Positions 18,414 to 28,843 of a DNA stretch of 64,000 nt are shown here, in pieces (within the stretch, counting starts at the first letter, position 1; every line of letters begins with the position of its first letter). Under the pieces are notes generated by a model. The model had not been told where the DNA came from, made no database searches, and saw only the letters and a program-made list of their open reading frames with translations. The position numbers and the translations under genes are program-made. Source of the stretch: an uncultured Granulosicoccaceae bacterium (lineage in GTDB: Bacteria; Pseudomonadota; Gammaproteobacteria; Granulosicoccales; Granulosicoccaceae); NCBI GenBank assembly GCA_937951345.1, contig CALFCF010000051.1, forward strand, positions 62,001 to 126,000, given 5' to 3'.

Positions 18414-18863
18414 TCAGGATTTGTCGGAAAGCAAGGGCGAATTGTTTCTGTCACAGCCAGAATCAACTGCCGGGTTTCGCGTTTCCTGTTCTGATTGTTG
18501 TTCTGAAAGACTGATCAGCCGACGGGCATCACGTTCTTTTCGGCTTAGTCCTACCTTGGAAGGATCTGTGTTAACGAAATTAACACGCTCACGCAATGCT
18601 TTTCCCGGCTTGAAATGCGGTACGTACTTTCCGCGTAAAGCAACGGTATCGCCCGATTTGGGGTTTCTACCCATCCGGGCTGGTCGGAAGTGCAAGCTGA
18701 AACTGCCGAAGCCTCGCACTTCTATGCGTTCTCCGCTTGCCAGTTCCTGGCTCATTTTTTCAAGCAGGCTTTTTACCGCAAGTTCAACATCACGCAGGGG
18801 TAGGTTATTCTGGTTGTTCGCCAGAGATTCAATCAGGTCAGATTTGGTAAGACTATTGTCCAC
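18414..18863 (-). CDS. ihfB: Integration host factor beta subunit with an unusual C-terminal extension
   Basis: A nucleoid DNA-bending protein of the HU/IHF family. The first 95 residues match Ihf[12 protein letters not shown] at the N-terminus, [17 protein letters not shown]-like core (here [13 protein letters not shown]), and the intercalating-proline arm GRNPKSGD. Typical IhfB has 94-105 residues, whereas this frame runs to 149. The extra tail of about 50 residues is rich in Ser, Glu, Gln and Arg and looks disordered. GTG start at 18863. It follows rpsA, as in most gammaproteobacteria, with a hairpin between them. About 200 bp lie between it and lapB. Confidence 0.92.
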   Translation of the reverse strand: MDNSLTKSDLIESLANNQNNLPLRDVELAVKSLLEKMSQELASGERIEVRGFGSFSLHFRPARMGRNPKSGDTVALRGKYVPHFKPGKALRERVNFVNTDPSKVGLSRKERDARRLISLSEQQSEQETRNPAVDSGCDRNNSPLLSDKS

Positions 18864-18968
18864 TGCTGCACTACCTTGTCACGTTTTTTTACGGCTACTT
18901 GTCTTTCAAATACTCTCTTAAGCGATTGTCGCTTTGATCTTTCTTAATTCTGTAACAGTGCTGTATCT

Positions 18969-18992
18969 GATCCGGGGCAACAACCCCGGATC
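18969..18992 (-). terminator. GC-rich hairpin between rpsA and ihfB
   Basis: A perfect 9-bp stem GATCCGGGG-CAACAA-CCCCGGATC lies 60 bp beyond the rpsA stop codon. It lacks a T-tract on the minus strand, so it may be a processing or attenuation hairpin rather than a full terminator. Confidence 0.5.
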
Positions 18993-19051
18993 ATTCGAGC
19001 CCTAGCCTCGTAGCCCGCCTATCGCGTATCGAGATAGTCGGGGAGCCGCGT

Positions 19052-20749
19052 TCACGAACCCTCGCCTTCCGGATCGGATCCTGAACCCATTTGCTCTTTC
19101 ATCAGATCTCCCAGCGTTGTTGCCGGTCCAGCCTGGCCACTCTGACTGTAATCACTGATCGCTTCCGCTTCGTCATCGTAGTCCTTGGCTTTTATGGACA
19201 AGCTGAGCATTCTTGATTTACGGTCGATACCGGTAAATTTAGCTTCTACTTCTTCACCGACCTTCAGCTTGGCGCGTACATCCTCGATCCGTTCCCGCCC
19301 CAGTTCGGATGCGCGAAGAACGCCTTCTACACCTTCCATCAATTCAATGACGGCATGTTTGGTGTCGACCTCCTTGACAGTACCAGTAACGATTGTACCT
19401 TTCGGATTGTCCGCCACAAACTGACCGAATGGGTCGCGCTCAAGCTGTTTAACACCAAGGGATATGCGCTCACGCTCTGGATCGACAGCTAGAACCACCG
19501 CCTCGATCTCGTCACCTTTCTTGTAATTTCGAACAGCTTCTTCACCGGTTTCGTTCCACGATAGATCAGATAAGTGAATCAAACCATCAATTCCACCGTC
19601 AAGGCCAATAAAAATACCGAAATCTGTGATGGATTTAATAGTTCCTTTGACTCGATCAGTCTTGTTGAACGCTTCAGAGAAGTCTTCCCACGGATTGGGC
19701 TTACATTGCTTGATCCCCAACGAGATGCGACGGCGCTCCTGATCGACGTCAAGAATCATGACTTCAACCTCATCGCCTAGCGCAACCATTTTGTTCGGGT
19801 TGACATTGCGGTTGGTCCAATCCATTTCCGATACATGGACGAGACCTTCTACACCTTCTTCAATCTCAACGAAACAACCGTAGTCCGCAATATTGGTGAC
19901 CTTACCGAAAAGACGTGAGCCTTCGGGGTAACGTCGTACTAAATCTACCCACGGATCTTCACCTAACTGTTTCAGTCCCAGCGATACTCTGTTGCGCTCG
20001 CGGTCAAACTTGAGCACCTTAACTTTCATTTCACTACCGACTTCAACCACTTCAGACGGGTGCTTGACCCGCTTCCACGCCATGTCTGTAATATGCAACA
20101 AACCATCGATGCCACCGAGGTCGAGAAATGCACCGTAATCGGTGAGGTTTTTAACAATACCGGTAATTTCCTGACCTTCCTGCAGATTCTCAAGCAACGC
20201 TTCGCGCTCTGCGCTGTATTCAGATTCCACAACTGCACGTCGAGATACCACAACGTTATTGCGGCGCTGATCTAACTTGATAACCTTGAATTCAAGCTCT
20301 TTACCTTCAAGGTAGCTGGTATCGCGTACTGGACGTACATCGACCAGCGATCCAGGCAGAAATGCACGGATATCACAGACTTCAACGGTGAATCCGCCTT
20401 TGACTTTTCCAGTGATGTTACCCTTGATAACTTCGTCGTCAGCCAGTGCCTGTTCAAGAATTTTCCACGACCGCGCGCGTCGTGCTTTTTCGCGAGACAG
20501 CTTGGTTTCACCAAAACCGTCCTCAACAGAATCCAGTGCCACCTCCACGGCGTCACCGATATTGACATTGGGTTCTTCGCCTTCTGATGCAAATTCCTCT
20601 ATCGGAACGGCACCTTCAGATTTCAGACCTGCGTTGACGATGACAAAGTCACCAGTGATATCTACAACAGTACCGATAATGATCGAGCCGGGTTTCATCT
20701 CCGACTTCGAGAGACTCTCTTCAAAGAGCTCAGCAAATGATTCAGACAT
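19052..20749 (-). CDS. rpsA: 30S ribosomal protein S1
   Basis: A 565-residue protein built of six S1 (OB-fold) RNA-binding repeats at roughly residues 20-90, 105-170, 190-260, 275-347, 362-434 and 449-520. Repeats 3-6 carry the recurring [16 protein letters not shown] / [17 protein letters not shown] type core. Length is close to E. coli S1 (557). It binds mRNA on the 30S subunit and helps initiation. It lies between cmk and ihfB in the conserved order, and a terminator separates it from cmk. The last 40 residues are acidic and variable. Confidence 0.97.
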   Translation of the reverse strand: MSESFAELFEESLSKSEMKPGSIIIGTVVDITGDFVIVNAGLKSEGAVPIEEFASEGEEPNVNIGDAVEVALDSVEDGFGETKLSREKARRARSWKILEQALADDEVIKGNITGKVKGGFTVEVCDIRAFLPGSLVDVRPVRDTSYLEGKELEFKVIKLDQRRNNVVVSRRAVVESEYSAEREALLENLQEGQEITGIVKNLTDYGAFLDLGGIDGLLHITDMAWKRVKHPSEVVEVGSEMKVKVLKFDRERNRVSLGLKQLGEDPWVDLVRRYPEGSRLFGKVTNIADYGCFVEIEEGVEGLVHVSEMDWTNRNVNPNKMVALGDEVEVMILDVDQERRRISLGIKQCKPNPWEDFSEAFNKTDRVKGTIKSITDFGIFIGLDGGIDGLIHLSDLSWNETGEEAVRNYKKGDEIEAVVLAVDPERERISLGVKQLERDPFGQFVADNPKGTIVTGTVKEVDTKHAVIELMEGVEGVLRASELGRERIEDVRAKLKVGEEVEAKFTGIDRKSRMLSLSIKAKDYDDEAEAISDYSQSGQAGPATTLGDLMKEQMGSGSDPEGEGS

Positions 20750-20807
20750 TCATGGAACCTATTAGAAGTGTCACACCAATGCCATTCCGTGGTAAGGCGT
20801 GGTAGCT

Positions 20808-20839
20808 AAAAAAACCCGGTGCATCAGTGCATTCCGGGT
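20808..20839 (-). terminator. Rho-independent terminator downstream of cmk
   Basis: Read on the minus strand, the stem ACCCGG-AA-TGCA, a CTGA loop, TGCA-CCGGGT is followed directly by a run of seven T residues. This is a standard intrinsic terminator ending the aroA-cmk transcript before rpsA, which must then have its own promoter. Confidence 0.8.
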
Positions 20840-21023
20840 ACATTAAAAGCAATCCGATTATCGGTTAAGCCAGCTAGTCGGGCATAACCGGAAATCAAAT
20901 TGCTCGGGTTGCTTCTTTTAAACAGCTCTGCTGCTCGCAGCTTGTACCGCCAGGTAGTCGCCAGACGGCTTTAGAAGCTACTGGTTTCGAAGCCGATTTT
21001 GAAACCGACTTTGCAACCAATGG

Positions 21024-21746
21024 TTAGCAGGATGTGATTTCACCATCCGGGCATTTTTTGTTGCCGGAAAGGGTTTGCCTGACATGGTCAATAACCAATG
21101 CTACAGATGCTTCAATATCCAGTGACGTGGTGTCGATATGGATAGCATCTTCCGCCTCTTTCATCGGGGCGTGCTTGCGATTGGCATCGCGGTTGTCGCG
21201 CTCAGCAATTTCCTGTACCAAGCTCTCCAGTTTAGCGTCGATACCGTGATCCTTCAACTGTTCCAGGCGCCTTTTCGCCCGTATACCGGCGCTGGCGGTC
21301 ATGAATATTTTGATCCGGGCCGTCGGAAATACGACGGTCCCCATATCCCGACCATCAGCCACCAGGCCCGGGGGCTTGAGAAACTCCCGCTGGATGGGCA
21401 AAAGAACCTCTCGAACCGACGGTAGCACAGCCAGTCGCGATGCCGAATCTGCAGCAACCTCACTACGCAACCGGGCAGTTATATCGTGGGTTCCCAACAA
21501 CACACGCGATGTATCAACCAAACCGGAATCAGCATCTTGCGGTAAAAAGCGAATATCCATTGCTTTGACAGCCGCGGCAGATGCCTTTTCATCAGCCAGA
21601 TCTATGCCGGCTTCAACGCACCCTAAAGCCGCTGCACGGTAGACAGCGCCACTGTCAAGAAAATGGTATCCCAGTTCAGTTGCAACTCGCCTTGCGATGG
21701 TGCCTTTACCTGCGCCGGACGGTCCATCAATTGCCACGACGGTCAT
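21024..21746 (-). CDS. cmk: Cytidylate kinase
   Basis: A 240-residue (d)CMP kinase. The P-loop GPSGAGKG lies at residues 8-15, the CMP-binding GRDMGTVVFP near 131, and a lid region with RRLEQL and RDNRD near 160-190. The start was placed at ATG 21746 because AAAGGA stands seven bases upstream and the protein then begins MTVVAIDGPSG, like other Cmk. An ATG at 21776 overlapping the aroA stop is possible and would add 10 residues. The C-terminus is about 12 residues longer than E. coli Cmk and ends in two cysteines. Probably translated together with aroA. Confidence 0.95.
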   Translation of the reverse strand: MTVVAIDGPSGAGKGTIARRVATELGYHFLDSGAVYRAAALGCVEAGIDLADEKASAAAVKAMDIRFLPQDADSGLVDTSRVLLGTHDITARLRSEVAADSASRLAVLPSVREVLLPIQREFLKPPGLVADGRDMGTVVFPTARIKIFMTASAGIRAKRRLEQLKDHGIDAKLESLVQEIAERDNRDANRKHAPMKEAEDAIHIDTTSLDIEASVALVIDHVRQTLSGNKKCPDGEITSC

Positions 21747-21775
21747 GATCGATCCTTTGTTGTCAGTACTTTTCA

Positions 21776-23113
21776 TTAAGAAACCGCGCTTCCATCTGAT
21801 GTCGTGATACCAAGCCCGATGCCACTGGCGAGTTCTGCATAGTGTGGAAAGGATGTTGCCACATTAGCGCAGTCTGTCACGGTGACAGAGTTATCACTTA
21901 CTAATGCTGCCATGGAAAACGCCATCGCAATTCGATGATCCTCGAAACTGTCAACCACTCCACCACGCAGTGATTGAGCCCCCTGAATGACGGCACCGTC
22001 GGGTAATTCCGTGATGTTCACACCCAGTTTGGTCAAACCGTCGGCCATTGCCTTTATCCGGTCCGTTTCTTTAACACGCAGCTCAGCAGCGCCGGTGATT
22101 CGGGTTTCCCCGACAGCACATGCCGCCGCTACAAACAACACGGGAAACTCATCTATCGCCAGTGGTACCAGATCAACAGGAACATCGATGCCGTTCAAAC
22201 GACTGTGCTGAATGCGCAAATCGGCAACCGGCTCACCGGCAACACTGCGCTCGTTGGTTATTTCTATGTTCGCGCCCATCAGGCGCAGAATGTCCAGTAT
22301 GCCTGTGCGCGTCGGATTCATGCCGACGTGTTGCAACAGCAGTGATGAACCGGGCGCAATACTGGCGCCTACAATAAAGAAGGCGGCTGAAGAAATATCA
22401 GCAGGCACATCCACACTGGTAGCACTCAGTTTCTGCCCTCCGTGCACACTCACGGACAGATCATTTACACCCACATCAACACCAAAACCCCGTAGCATCC
22501 GTTCGGTGTGATCACGCGATACACCGGCTTCATGAATCCGTGTTTCGCCGTTGGCATATAAAGCCGCCAGCATCAGACAGGATTTTATTTGTGCACTCGC
22601 CACAGGTGTCGTGTAGTCGATCGCATTAAGCGTACGCCCACCGGCGAAGGCCAACGGTGGCCGTTTATCGGCGCCTGAGGAGATCTCCGCACCCATTTGC
22701 ATCAATGGATCGATAACCCGCCCCATGGGCCTGCCATGTAATGACTCATCACCGATTAAAGTCGACGGAAATTTCTGCGCCGCCAATACACCTGCCATCA
22801 GACGCATAGCGGTGCCGGAATTACCCACATCAAGCGGATTCTCCGGTGATTTCAGCCCGTGAAGTCCAACCCCGTCGATTACAAGGCTGCCACCCTCGCC
22901 TTCGGATCCGGCGATATATTCAATCGGTACACCCATGGATTGAAAAGCCGCTAGCGTGTTCAGGCTATCCTGGCCTTCAAGAAATCCACTGACGCGTGTT
23001 TGACCTTCAGCCAAAGCACCCAGAATCACAGAACGGTGCGATATGGACTTATCACCCGGCACACGCAGTTGTCCGTTAAGGCTGCCTCCTGGATTAACAA
23101 CAAACGTAGTCAC
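21776..23113 (-). CDS. aroA: 3-phosphoshikimate 1-carboxyvinyltransferase (EPSP synthase)
   Basis: A shikimate-pathway enzyme that joins phosphoenolpyruvate to shikimate 3-phosphate. Motifs are LRVPGDKSISHR at residues 16-27 (phosphate-binding Lys22 and Arg27), GNSGTAMRLMAG near 97, and RVKETDRI near 345. The GTG at 23113 is preferred (445 residues, starting VTTFVVNPGGSL). The open frame continues to a TTG at 23155, which would add 14 residues unlike the family. It directly precedes cmk, with stop and alternative cmk start overlapping. A MITE-like repeat lies just upstream. Confidence 0.95.
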   Translation of the reverse strand: MTTFVVNPGGSLNGQLRVPGDKSISHRSVILGALAEGQTRVSGFLEGQDSLNTLAAFQSMGVPIEYIAGSEGEGGSLVIDGVGLHGLKSPENPLDVGNSGTAMRLMAGVLAAQKFPSTLIGDESLHGRPMGRVIDPLMQMGAEISSGADKRPPLAFAGGRTLNAIDYTTPVASAQIKSCLMLAALYANGETRIHEAGVSRDHTERMLRGFGVDVGVNDLSVSVHGGQKLSATSVDVPADISSAAFFIVGASIAPGSSLLLQHVGMNPTRTGILDILRLMGANIEITNERSVAGEPVADLRIQHSRLNGIDVPVDLVPLAIDEFPVLFVAAACAVGETRITGAAELRVKETDRIKAMADGLTKLGVNITELPDGAVIQGAQSLRGGVVDSFEDHRIAMAFSMAALVSDNSVTVTDCANVATSFPHYAELASGIGLGITTSDGSAVS

Positions 23114-23160
23114 TCTTTGCTCACTTTGACTGGCTATTATCGGGTTTAGAAACAAATGAT

Positions 23161-23308
23161 CTAAGGAACCTCTAATTTATCGCCCGCGTTGCCAGGGCTG
23201 CGTTGAAATTCGGCTCAAAACGCTCATGTATTCGCATATACACTCCGCTTTTTCGCCAAATTTCGCCTTGCGCTGCCTGCCTCGCCTAATAAATCAGAGG
23301 TTCCCTAA
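23161..23308. mobile_element. MITE-like imperfect palindromic element between tyrA and aroA
   Basis: About 148 bp with long terminal inverted repeats. The left end reads AAGGAACCTCTAATTTAT and the right end, reverse complemented, AGGGAACCTCTGATTTAT. The whole element is an imperfect palindrome: inside the ends lie matching GCGTTG / GAAATT blocks and a central CATGTATTCGCATATACAC. It carries no gene. It is non-coding and resembles, from memory, intergenic repeats seen in multiple copies in gammaproteobacterial genomes. No second copy occurs in this window, and no target-site duplication is clear. Confidence 0.65.
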
Positions 23309-23383
23309 GTATATTTACAATTACATTTAAACAAATATTTGTACTTCGTTTGCAGAACCTATTGATCAAGACAAAGGCAGCCG

Positions 23384-24325
23384 TTAACTTTGTTGTGCAC
23401 GCTTGGCTCTGTCGTATTTATCAATAAGTTTATCCCGCGTTGTTTTGGCGTTGGTGAAGAGAGCTTGTAAATTTTCAGCATCACCTTGTCCAATCAGATC
23501 CCTGACATGACTCAACTGTGCCGTCAGACTATCCAGTATTTCTACGATTTCGTCACCGTTACTCAGACAGATGTCACGCCACATGACCGGATCACCTGAC
23601 GCGATTCGGGTGAAATCACGAAAACCACCCGCGGAGTATCGAAACACATCTTCACAAGCCGGACTTCGAGCCAGCATATCAACGACCGCGAACGCCACAA
23701 CATGGGGCATGTGGCTGGTTGCAGACAAAATACGATCGTGGGTTTGCCAGTCCAATGTTTCAACAAACGCACCGCAAGCACGCCACAATTGCGTTATTGT
23801 TAAAACGGCATCCGGGTGGCTTTCTTCAAGCGGCGTCAGAATCACTGTATGCCCGCGGTAAAGACCGGCATCGGCAGCACCCACACCAGAATATTCTTTG
23901 CCTGCGATAGGATGGGCTGGCACGACATGCGTGCAATCATCCAGTACCGCTCGCGCATCCGCGATAAACGGACCTTTGACACTACCACCGTCAGTCACAA
24001 TACAACCAGCGGATAACGCAGGTTTGATAGCTTCAAGGGCAGGACGCATCGCCAGCATGGGTACGGCTAGCATCACAACATCGGCACCAGCGACAACTTC
24101 AGTATAATCGGTCGTCGCCGAATCAATCACACCCAGCTCCAACGCCTTACTCAATGTATTGGCTGTTCGTGCACAGCCAGCGATATGCCCTTTGTAACCA
24201 TTCTTTTTAAGCGCAGCTGCGAACGACGCACCTATCAATCCGGTTCCTATAATTGCCAGACGTTCAACACCTTTCAGGTGCTCCAGTGATATCGAATGTC
24301 CATCACTATCATCCACCGATTTCAC
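23384..24325 (-). CDS. tyrA: Prephenate dehydrogenase (NAD-dependent, monofunctional)
   Basis: A 313-residue TyrA of the monofunctional type. The Rossmann loop GTGLIGASF sits at residues 27-35, followed by AVPMLAMRPAL near 92, the catalytic-site AHPIAGKE near 138 with its conserved histidine, and LSATSHMPHVVAFA near 202. It converts prephenate to 4-hydroxyphenylpyruvate for tyrosine synthesis. GTG start at 24325 is the longest frame. It lies between pheA and aroA as in pseudomonads, but the hisC-type aminotransferase normally found between pheA and tyrA is missing. Confidence 0.94.
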   Translation of the reverse strand: MKSVDDSDGHSISLEHLKGVERLAIIGTGLIGASFAAALKKNGYKGHIAGCARTANTLSKALELGVIDSATTDYTEVVAGADVVMLAVPMLAMRPALEAIKPALSAGCIVTDGGSVKGPFIADARAVLDDCTHVVPAHPIAGKEYSGVGAADAGLYRGHTVILTPLEESHPDAVLTITQLWRACGAFVETLDWQTHDRILSATSHMPHVVAFAVVDMLARSPACEDVFRYSAGGFRDFTRIASGDPVMWRDICLSNGDEIVEILDSLTAQLSHVRDLIGQGDAENLQALFTNAKTTRDKLIDKYDRAKRAQQS

Positions 24326-24455
24326 GACTTCACTCTCAGGTGTTTTACCGATCGAATTTGTTTCAACGGACGCATATAGTATCGATCGACTGGTATTAGC
24401 AGGTGTAGCACGTTGCGGACGGATTTAACGTTGCCGAATATGCGCTTACAGACCG

Positions 24456-25568
24456 TCAGTCTCGCGCAGTCGGGTACGAACCCAGTACACGCATAAATCG
24501 GGTTTCTTCAGACAATTCTGATAACGCACCGGCCAACACCTTGTCGTCCTTGTGTCCAGCCACGTCGATAAAAAACACGTAGCTCCATAACGCCTCACGT
24601 GCGGGGCGCGACTCAATTCGGGTCATACTTATGCCGGCATTCTCAAAGGGTTCAAGCATGCGTCTTAACCCGCCGGGCCGATGCGGTGCACTGACAACCA
24701 GCGTGGTAGCATCCTGGCTTGAGGGTGATGACTGTTGATTGCCGATGACGATGAAACGTGTTGTGTTAGATGCATCATCCTCTATGTTTGAAGACAATAT
24801 TCCCAACTCATAAATATCCGCTGCCGTCGTGCTGGCAATCGCCGCGGCTGTCTTATCTGAAGCGGCCAGCTTGGCTGCCGCCGCATTGCTGCTGGCGGCC
24901 TTGCGGGTAATTCCCGGCAAGTTTGCAGACAGCCATTGGCGACACTGGGCGAGTGCTTGTGGATGGGCATAGACACACTCCACATCCTTAAGTTGACTGG
25001 CAAGTGACAAAAGGTTGTGTTCAATACGCAATAATTGCTCACCGCAAATACTTAACGGCGAGTCGAGAATGCGATCAAGTGTGCGATTTATCGTGCCTTC
25101 AACAGAATTCTCTATGGGTACAACACCTAGCATGCACTGCCCGCTCTCGACACTATGAAATACATCATCAATATCGCCACAGGCAATAGTCTGGGTTGCC
25201 GAACCGAAAAACTTAAATGCGGCAGCCTGTGTAAAAGTACCTTCAGGCCCAAGGTAAGCAACACTCAACGGGCTTAGACTGTCGCGACATTCAGAAATAA
25301 TTTCGGTAAATACACGGCGTATACGTTGCGGCAGATCGGGTTTATCTTTTTCTAATTGCTGGATCGCCGTTTCCAGCTTTTGTAGCTGTAGCGTCCGGTC
25401 AGCAGCAACGTTGTAATCAGATGTTGAGGTTGGCAGGGTACCGACAAGATCAAAACGCTGGACCAGAAGATCGACAATTGCGTTGTCGAGCCGCGCAAGT
25501 GTTTCGACAGCCGACGTCGATGAATTCGATGAAGACTCATCAGTGCCTGGACTCTGTCGGGAGGCCAT
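24456..25568 (-). CDS. pheA: Prephenate dehydratase with degenerate chorismate mutase-like N-terminal domain
   Basis: A 370-residue P-protein. Prephenate dehydratase domain residues about 105-275: VAYLGPEGTFTQAAA, GVVPIENSVEGTINRTLD and the catalytic NTTRFIVIG. A C-terminal ACT domain (about 285-365) contains ESRPAREALWSYVFFID for phenylalanine feedback. The N-terminal 90 residues have AroQ-like helices, but catalytic positions are lost. The VGxxK lysine is absent (VGTLPT), and in VAADRTLQ the aspartate and glutamate partners have become Ala and Thr. It may therefore lack chorismate mutase activity (inference). Start at ATG 25568; an adjacent TTG adds one residue. gyrA lies about 175 bp upstream in transcription. 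Confidence 0.92.
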   Translation of the reverse strand: MASRQSPGTDESSSNSSTSAVETLARLDNAIVDLLVQRFDLVGTLPTSTSDYNVAADRTLQLQKLETAIQQLEKDKPDLPQRIRRVFTEIISECRDSLSPLSVAYLGPEGTFTQAAAFKFFGSATQTIACGDIDDVFHSVESGQCMLGVVPIENSVEGTINRTLDRILDSPLSICGEQLLRIEHNLLSLASQLKDVECVYAHPQALAQCRQWLSANLPGITRKAASSNAAAAKLAASDKTAAAIASTTAADIYELGILSSNIEDDASNTTRFIVIGNQQSSPSSQDATTLVVSAPHRPGGLRRMLEPFENAGISMTRIESRPAREALWSYVFFIDVAGHKDDKVLAGALSELSEETRFMRVLGSYPTARD

Positions 25569-25742
25569 CAATCAGGCGACCGGGTAATTCGTCCGGATAA
25601 AAGGGGCCGGGACGAATTGCGCTCGGATAAATTACCACCGTCACTGGCGACGCTAGCGAAATAACGCCTGCAATGACACCGACAAAGGCATTTAAAAATA
25701 GCTGTATTCGTCGCGATGCTGTTGCTATCGTCAGATATCAGC

Positions 25743-28433
25743 TCAGTCATCCGCGTCACCGGCGTTGCCTTCTGATTCCGCGCTACCCGCATCGGTACCG
25801 TCAGCGCTGATATCACCCGTGCCTTCACTTCCCGCATCGGGGTTTTCATCGGAAGATTCGTCAGCGACATCTTCACCGGCAACTTCTTCATTGATGGCTG
25901 CAACTTCAACCAGATTTTCTTCGGCCCCGACCTTGATCAGTCGAACACCCTGTGTGTTGCGCCCCAACACACTGACTTCAGAAACAGCTGTTCTGACCAG
26001 CGTCCCGGCATCGGAAATCATCATGATCTGATCTTCTTCGCGCACCTGTACAGCGCCGATAACCGGACCATTACGATCAGTGGTCTTGATATCGATAACG
26101 CCCAGCCCGCCGCGACCTTTTGCCGGATAGTCTTCAGCACGGGTTCGCTTGCCATAGCCATTGCGGGTAGCAGTGAGTATTTCACCGTCACCTATAACGA
26201 TCAGCGCAATAACAACATCAGATTCAGGCATCTTGATACCACGTACCCCGGCCGCCGTTCGCCCCATGGTGCGCACATTTTCCTCTGAGAAACGCATGGC
26301 TCGTCCGCCACTGGAAATCAACATAACATCGCTCTTGCCGTCGGTTAGAGCAACATCAATGAGGAAGTCATCAACCCTTAAATCAATGGCGATAATGCCA
26401 TTGGTGCGAGGGCGTGAGAAATCCATTAACGAGGTCTTTTTAACGACACCCTTATTGGTGGCAAAGAACACGTATTGATCAGCAGAGAACTCACGGATGG
26501 TCAGTACCGCATTGACGCGCTCACCTTCTTCGAGCGGCAGCAGGTTGACGATCGGTCGTCCACGCGAGCCACGGCTTGCGACCGGTAGCTCATACACGCG
26601 CTTCCAATAGACTTTACCCACGCTCGTGAAAAACAGCACCGTATCGTGCGTGCTGGCGATAAACAATTTATCGACAAAATCTTCGTCCTTGACCGCAGTC
26701 GCTGACTTACCCCGACCACCACGTCGCTGTGCGCGATAATCTGACAATGGCTGGGCTTTTGCGTAACCACCGTGCGACAGTGTTACGACTACCGCCTCAT
26801 CCGCGATCAGATCTTCGACGGTCATTTCCGAATGGTCGATCTGAATTTCAGTTAGCCGCTGGTCGCCGTACTGGTCAATCATTTCGACCAGCTCGTCGCG
26901 AATCACCCGTCGCAAACGTTCCGGGTCTGTCAGTATTTCGAGTAAGTCCTCGATTCTCGTCAGAAGCTCTTTGTATTCTTCAACGATCTTGTCCTGCTCA
27001 AGACCGGTCAGGCGATGCAAGCGCAAATCGAGAATGGCTTGCGCCTGCACTTCAGTTAGTTGATATTTGCCATCAACCAACCCGAATTCGTCACTCAGAT
27101 TATCAGGCCGCGAAGCCGATGCACCGGCACGCTCCAACATACTGCTGACAACACCCGGCTCCCAGGTTTTTGCGACCAGGCCCTGTTTGGCAACAGCCGG
27201 TGATTCTGATTCACGAATCAGCTTAATGATCGGATCTATGTTCGCGAGTGCAACGGCCAAGCCCTCGAGAATATGGGCGCGTTCACGTGCTTTACGCAGT
27301 AAATAGAGCGTTCGGCGAGTAACGATTTCGCGTCGGTGTCTGATAAACGCGCCGAGCACTTCTTTCAGGTTAAGCAAGCGAGGCTGGCCATCCTGCAGCG
27401 CAACCATGTTGATACCGAAAACCACCTGCAGCTGCGTCTGCTTGTACAGCTGGTTGAGCAGAACATCACCGTTTTCGCCACGGCGTAGCTCGATAACAAC
27501 ACGCATACCGTCTTTATCTGACTCGTCGCGCAGTTCGCTGATGCCCTCGATCTTTTTCTCTTTGACCAGCTCAGCTATTTTCTCGAGCAGTCGGGCTTTA
27601 TTTACCTGATAGGGAAGCTCAGTAACAATGATGGTGTCTTTTTCGTTTTTTTCGTTGTGCTCCACTGTCGCCAGGGCACGGACATATATCTTGCCGCGAC
27701 CCGTACGATAAGCTTCCCGGATACCACGAGCGCCATTGATGATGCCGGCTGTCGGGAAATCCGGTCCGGGCAGATGTTCCATCAATCCTTCGATAGAAAT
27801 ATTCTCGTCGTCCAGCATCGCAACCGTGGCGTTAACGACTTCGCTCAAATTGTGTGGCGGAATATTTGTCGCCATACCAACGGCGATACCGGAAGAACCG
27901 TTAATCAGTAAATTCGGAATACGCGAGGGCAGAACCGACGGCTCGTGCTCTGAACCATCGTAGTTGGCAACAAAGTCAACGGTCTCTTTGTCGATGTCGG
28001 CCAGAAGTTCATGCGCAATTTTTGCCATGCGTACTTCGGTGTAACGCATGGCCGCAGGATTATCGCCATCGACCGAGCCGAAGTTACCCTGTCCGTCAAT
28101 GAGCATGTAACGCATCGCGAAAGGCTGCGCCATTCGCACCATCGTGTCGTAAATGGCAGAGTCGCCGTGTGGATGGTATTTACCCATCACATCACCGACG
28201 ACGCGCGCTGATTTACGGTAAGACTTGTTCCAGTCATTGCCCTGCTCGTGCATTGCGTAAAGCACGCGACGGTGAACCGGTTTCAAACCATCACGGACGT
28301 CAGGCAGCGCCCGACCGACAATGACACTCATCGCATAGGACAGATAAGAATCCCGCATCTCATCTTCGAGAAATATCGGGACTATCTCGCGAGCGAAATC
28401 TGTCGATGTATTTTCGTTATCGTCGTCAGACAT
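25743..28433 (-). CDS. gyrA: DNA gyrase subunit A
   Basis: An 896-residue type IIA topoisomerase subunit. The winged-helix core has the quinolone region [12 protein letters not shown] with Ser92 and Asp96, which are the susceptible-type residues, and the catalytic Tyr131 in [10 protein letters not shown]. The C-terminal DNA-wrapping pinwheel carries the GyrA box QRRGGRGK, which identifies gyrase rather than topoisomerase IV. The last 50 residues are an acidic tail rich in Asp, Glu, Gly and Ser. It forms A2B2 with GyrB, which is not in this window. Length matches E. coli (875). Confidence 0.97.
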   Translation of the reverse strand: MSDDDNENTSTDFAREIVPIFLEDEMRDSYLSYAMSVIVGRALPDVRDGLKPVHRRVLYAMHEQGNDWNKSYRKSARVVGDVMGKYHPHGDSAIYDTMVRMAQPFAMRYMLIDGQGNFGSVDGDNPAAMRYTEVRMAKIAHELLADIDKETVDFVANYDGSEHEPSVLPSRIPNLLINGSSGIAVGMATNIPPHNLSEVVNATVAMLDDENISIEGLMEHLPGPDFPTAGIINGARGIREAYRTGRGKIYVRALATVEHNEKNEKDTIIVTELPYQVNKARLLEKIAELVKEKKIEGISELRDESDKDGMRVVIELRRGENGDVLLNQLYKQTQLQVVFGINMVALQDGQPRLLNLKEVLGAFIRHRREIVTRRTLYLLRKARERAHILEGLAVALANIDPIIKLIRESESPAVAKQGLVAKTWEPGVVSSMLERAGASASRPDNLSDEFGLVDGKYQLTEVQAQAILDLRLHRLTGLEQDKIVEEYKELLTRIEDLLEILTDPERLRRVIRDELVEMIDQYGDQRLTEIQIDHSEMTVEDLIADEAVVVTLSHGGYAKAQPLSDYRAQRRGGRGKSATAVKDEDFVDKLFIASTHDTVLFFTSVGKVYWKRVYELPVASRGSRGRPIVNLLPLEEGERVNAVLTIREFSADQYVFFATNKGVVKKTSLMDFSRPRTNGIIAIDLRVDDFLIDVALTDGKSDVMLISSGGRAMRFSEENVRTMGRTAAGVRGIKMPESDVVIALIVIGDGEILTATRNGYGKRTRAEDYPAKGRGGLGVIDIKTTDRNGPVIGAVQVREEDQIMMISDAGTLVRTAVSEVSVLGRNTQGVRLIKVGAEENLVEVAAINEEVAGEDVADESSDENPDAGSEGTGDISADGTDAGSAESEGNAGDADD

Positions 28434-28843
28434 GACCTATCGGCGCTAAGAAACTTACTCGGGAACGGGGCAACACCCTGAACCTACGCGTCGTTCTTAT
28501 GTGTTGTTTATCGTGGATCGTGAATAGTCGTGATCGAGTTTCCAGCTCTCAGACCGGATTTTTTACCCGGCTCACGACCGGTTTTTTACCTTTATTACGA
28601 GCGGTTTGCAAGCACCTCAAAGGCGCTTTTACCTGGTTGAAAAGTTGGCGAAATTATAGCACAGAAGGTCTTGCGGCTGCGTGCAAAAGTCCTCAGTCCT
28701 GACGTCTTGCAATGTACACTAGCGCGCACTCCGCTGCTGCGCCGGAGATCACTGCAAAACAGCGTTCATCGCAACGGCAACCGCGCACTTAGACCAGCAC
28801 CGGGAAGGTTGCCGCGCTGCCGCCTGCACGTTAAGGTGCGCGC
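28434..28843. other. Divergent intergenic region gyrA / mtaD, 410 bp
   Basis: It contains the extended -10 element at 28653-28661 facing gyrA and a GC-rich stretch just before the mtaD start. A 67-codon open frame at 28499-28702 has no protein-like character. No RNA gene was recognised. Confidence 0.5.
28653..28661 (-). promoter_or_regulatory. Extended -10 promoter, probably for gyrA
   Basis: Read on the minus strand the sequence is TGCTATAAT, a consensus extended -10 element. No good -35 box stands at the standard distance, as expected for extended -10 promoters. It would give a 5' leader of about 210 nt for gyrA. Confidence 0.5.

Noticed and set aside
18272-18466. 64-codon minus-strand frame between ihfB and lapB, considered as lapA
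   Set aside because: LapA should be about 90-100 residues with two membrane helices; this frame has neither and overlaps ihfB.
17980-18921. Plus-strand open frame of 313 codons opposite lapB and ihfB
   Set aside because: It lies entirely antisense to two well-supported genes and the gap between them; its composition is Ser/Arg/Cys-rich with no domain or signal.
25568-25909. 113-codon minus-strand frame between gyrA and pheA, considered as a serC remnant
   Set aside because: It overlaps the gyrA 3' end in another frame and has no aminotransferase motifs.
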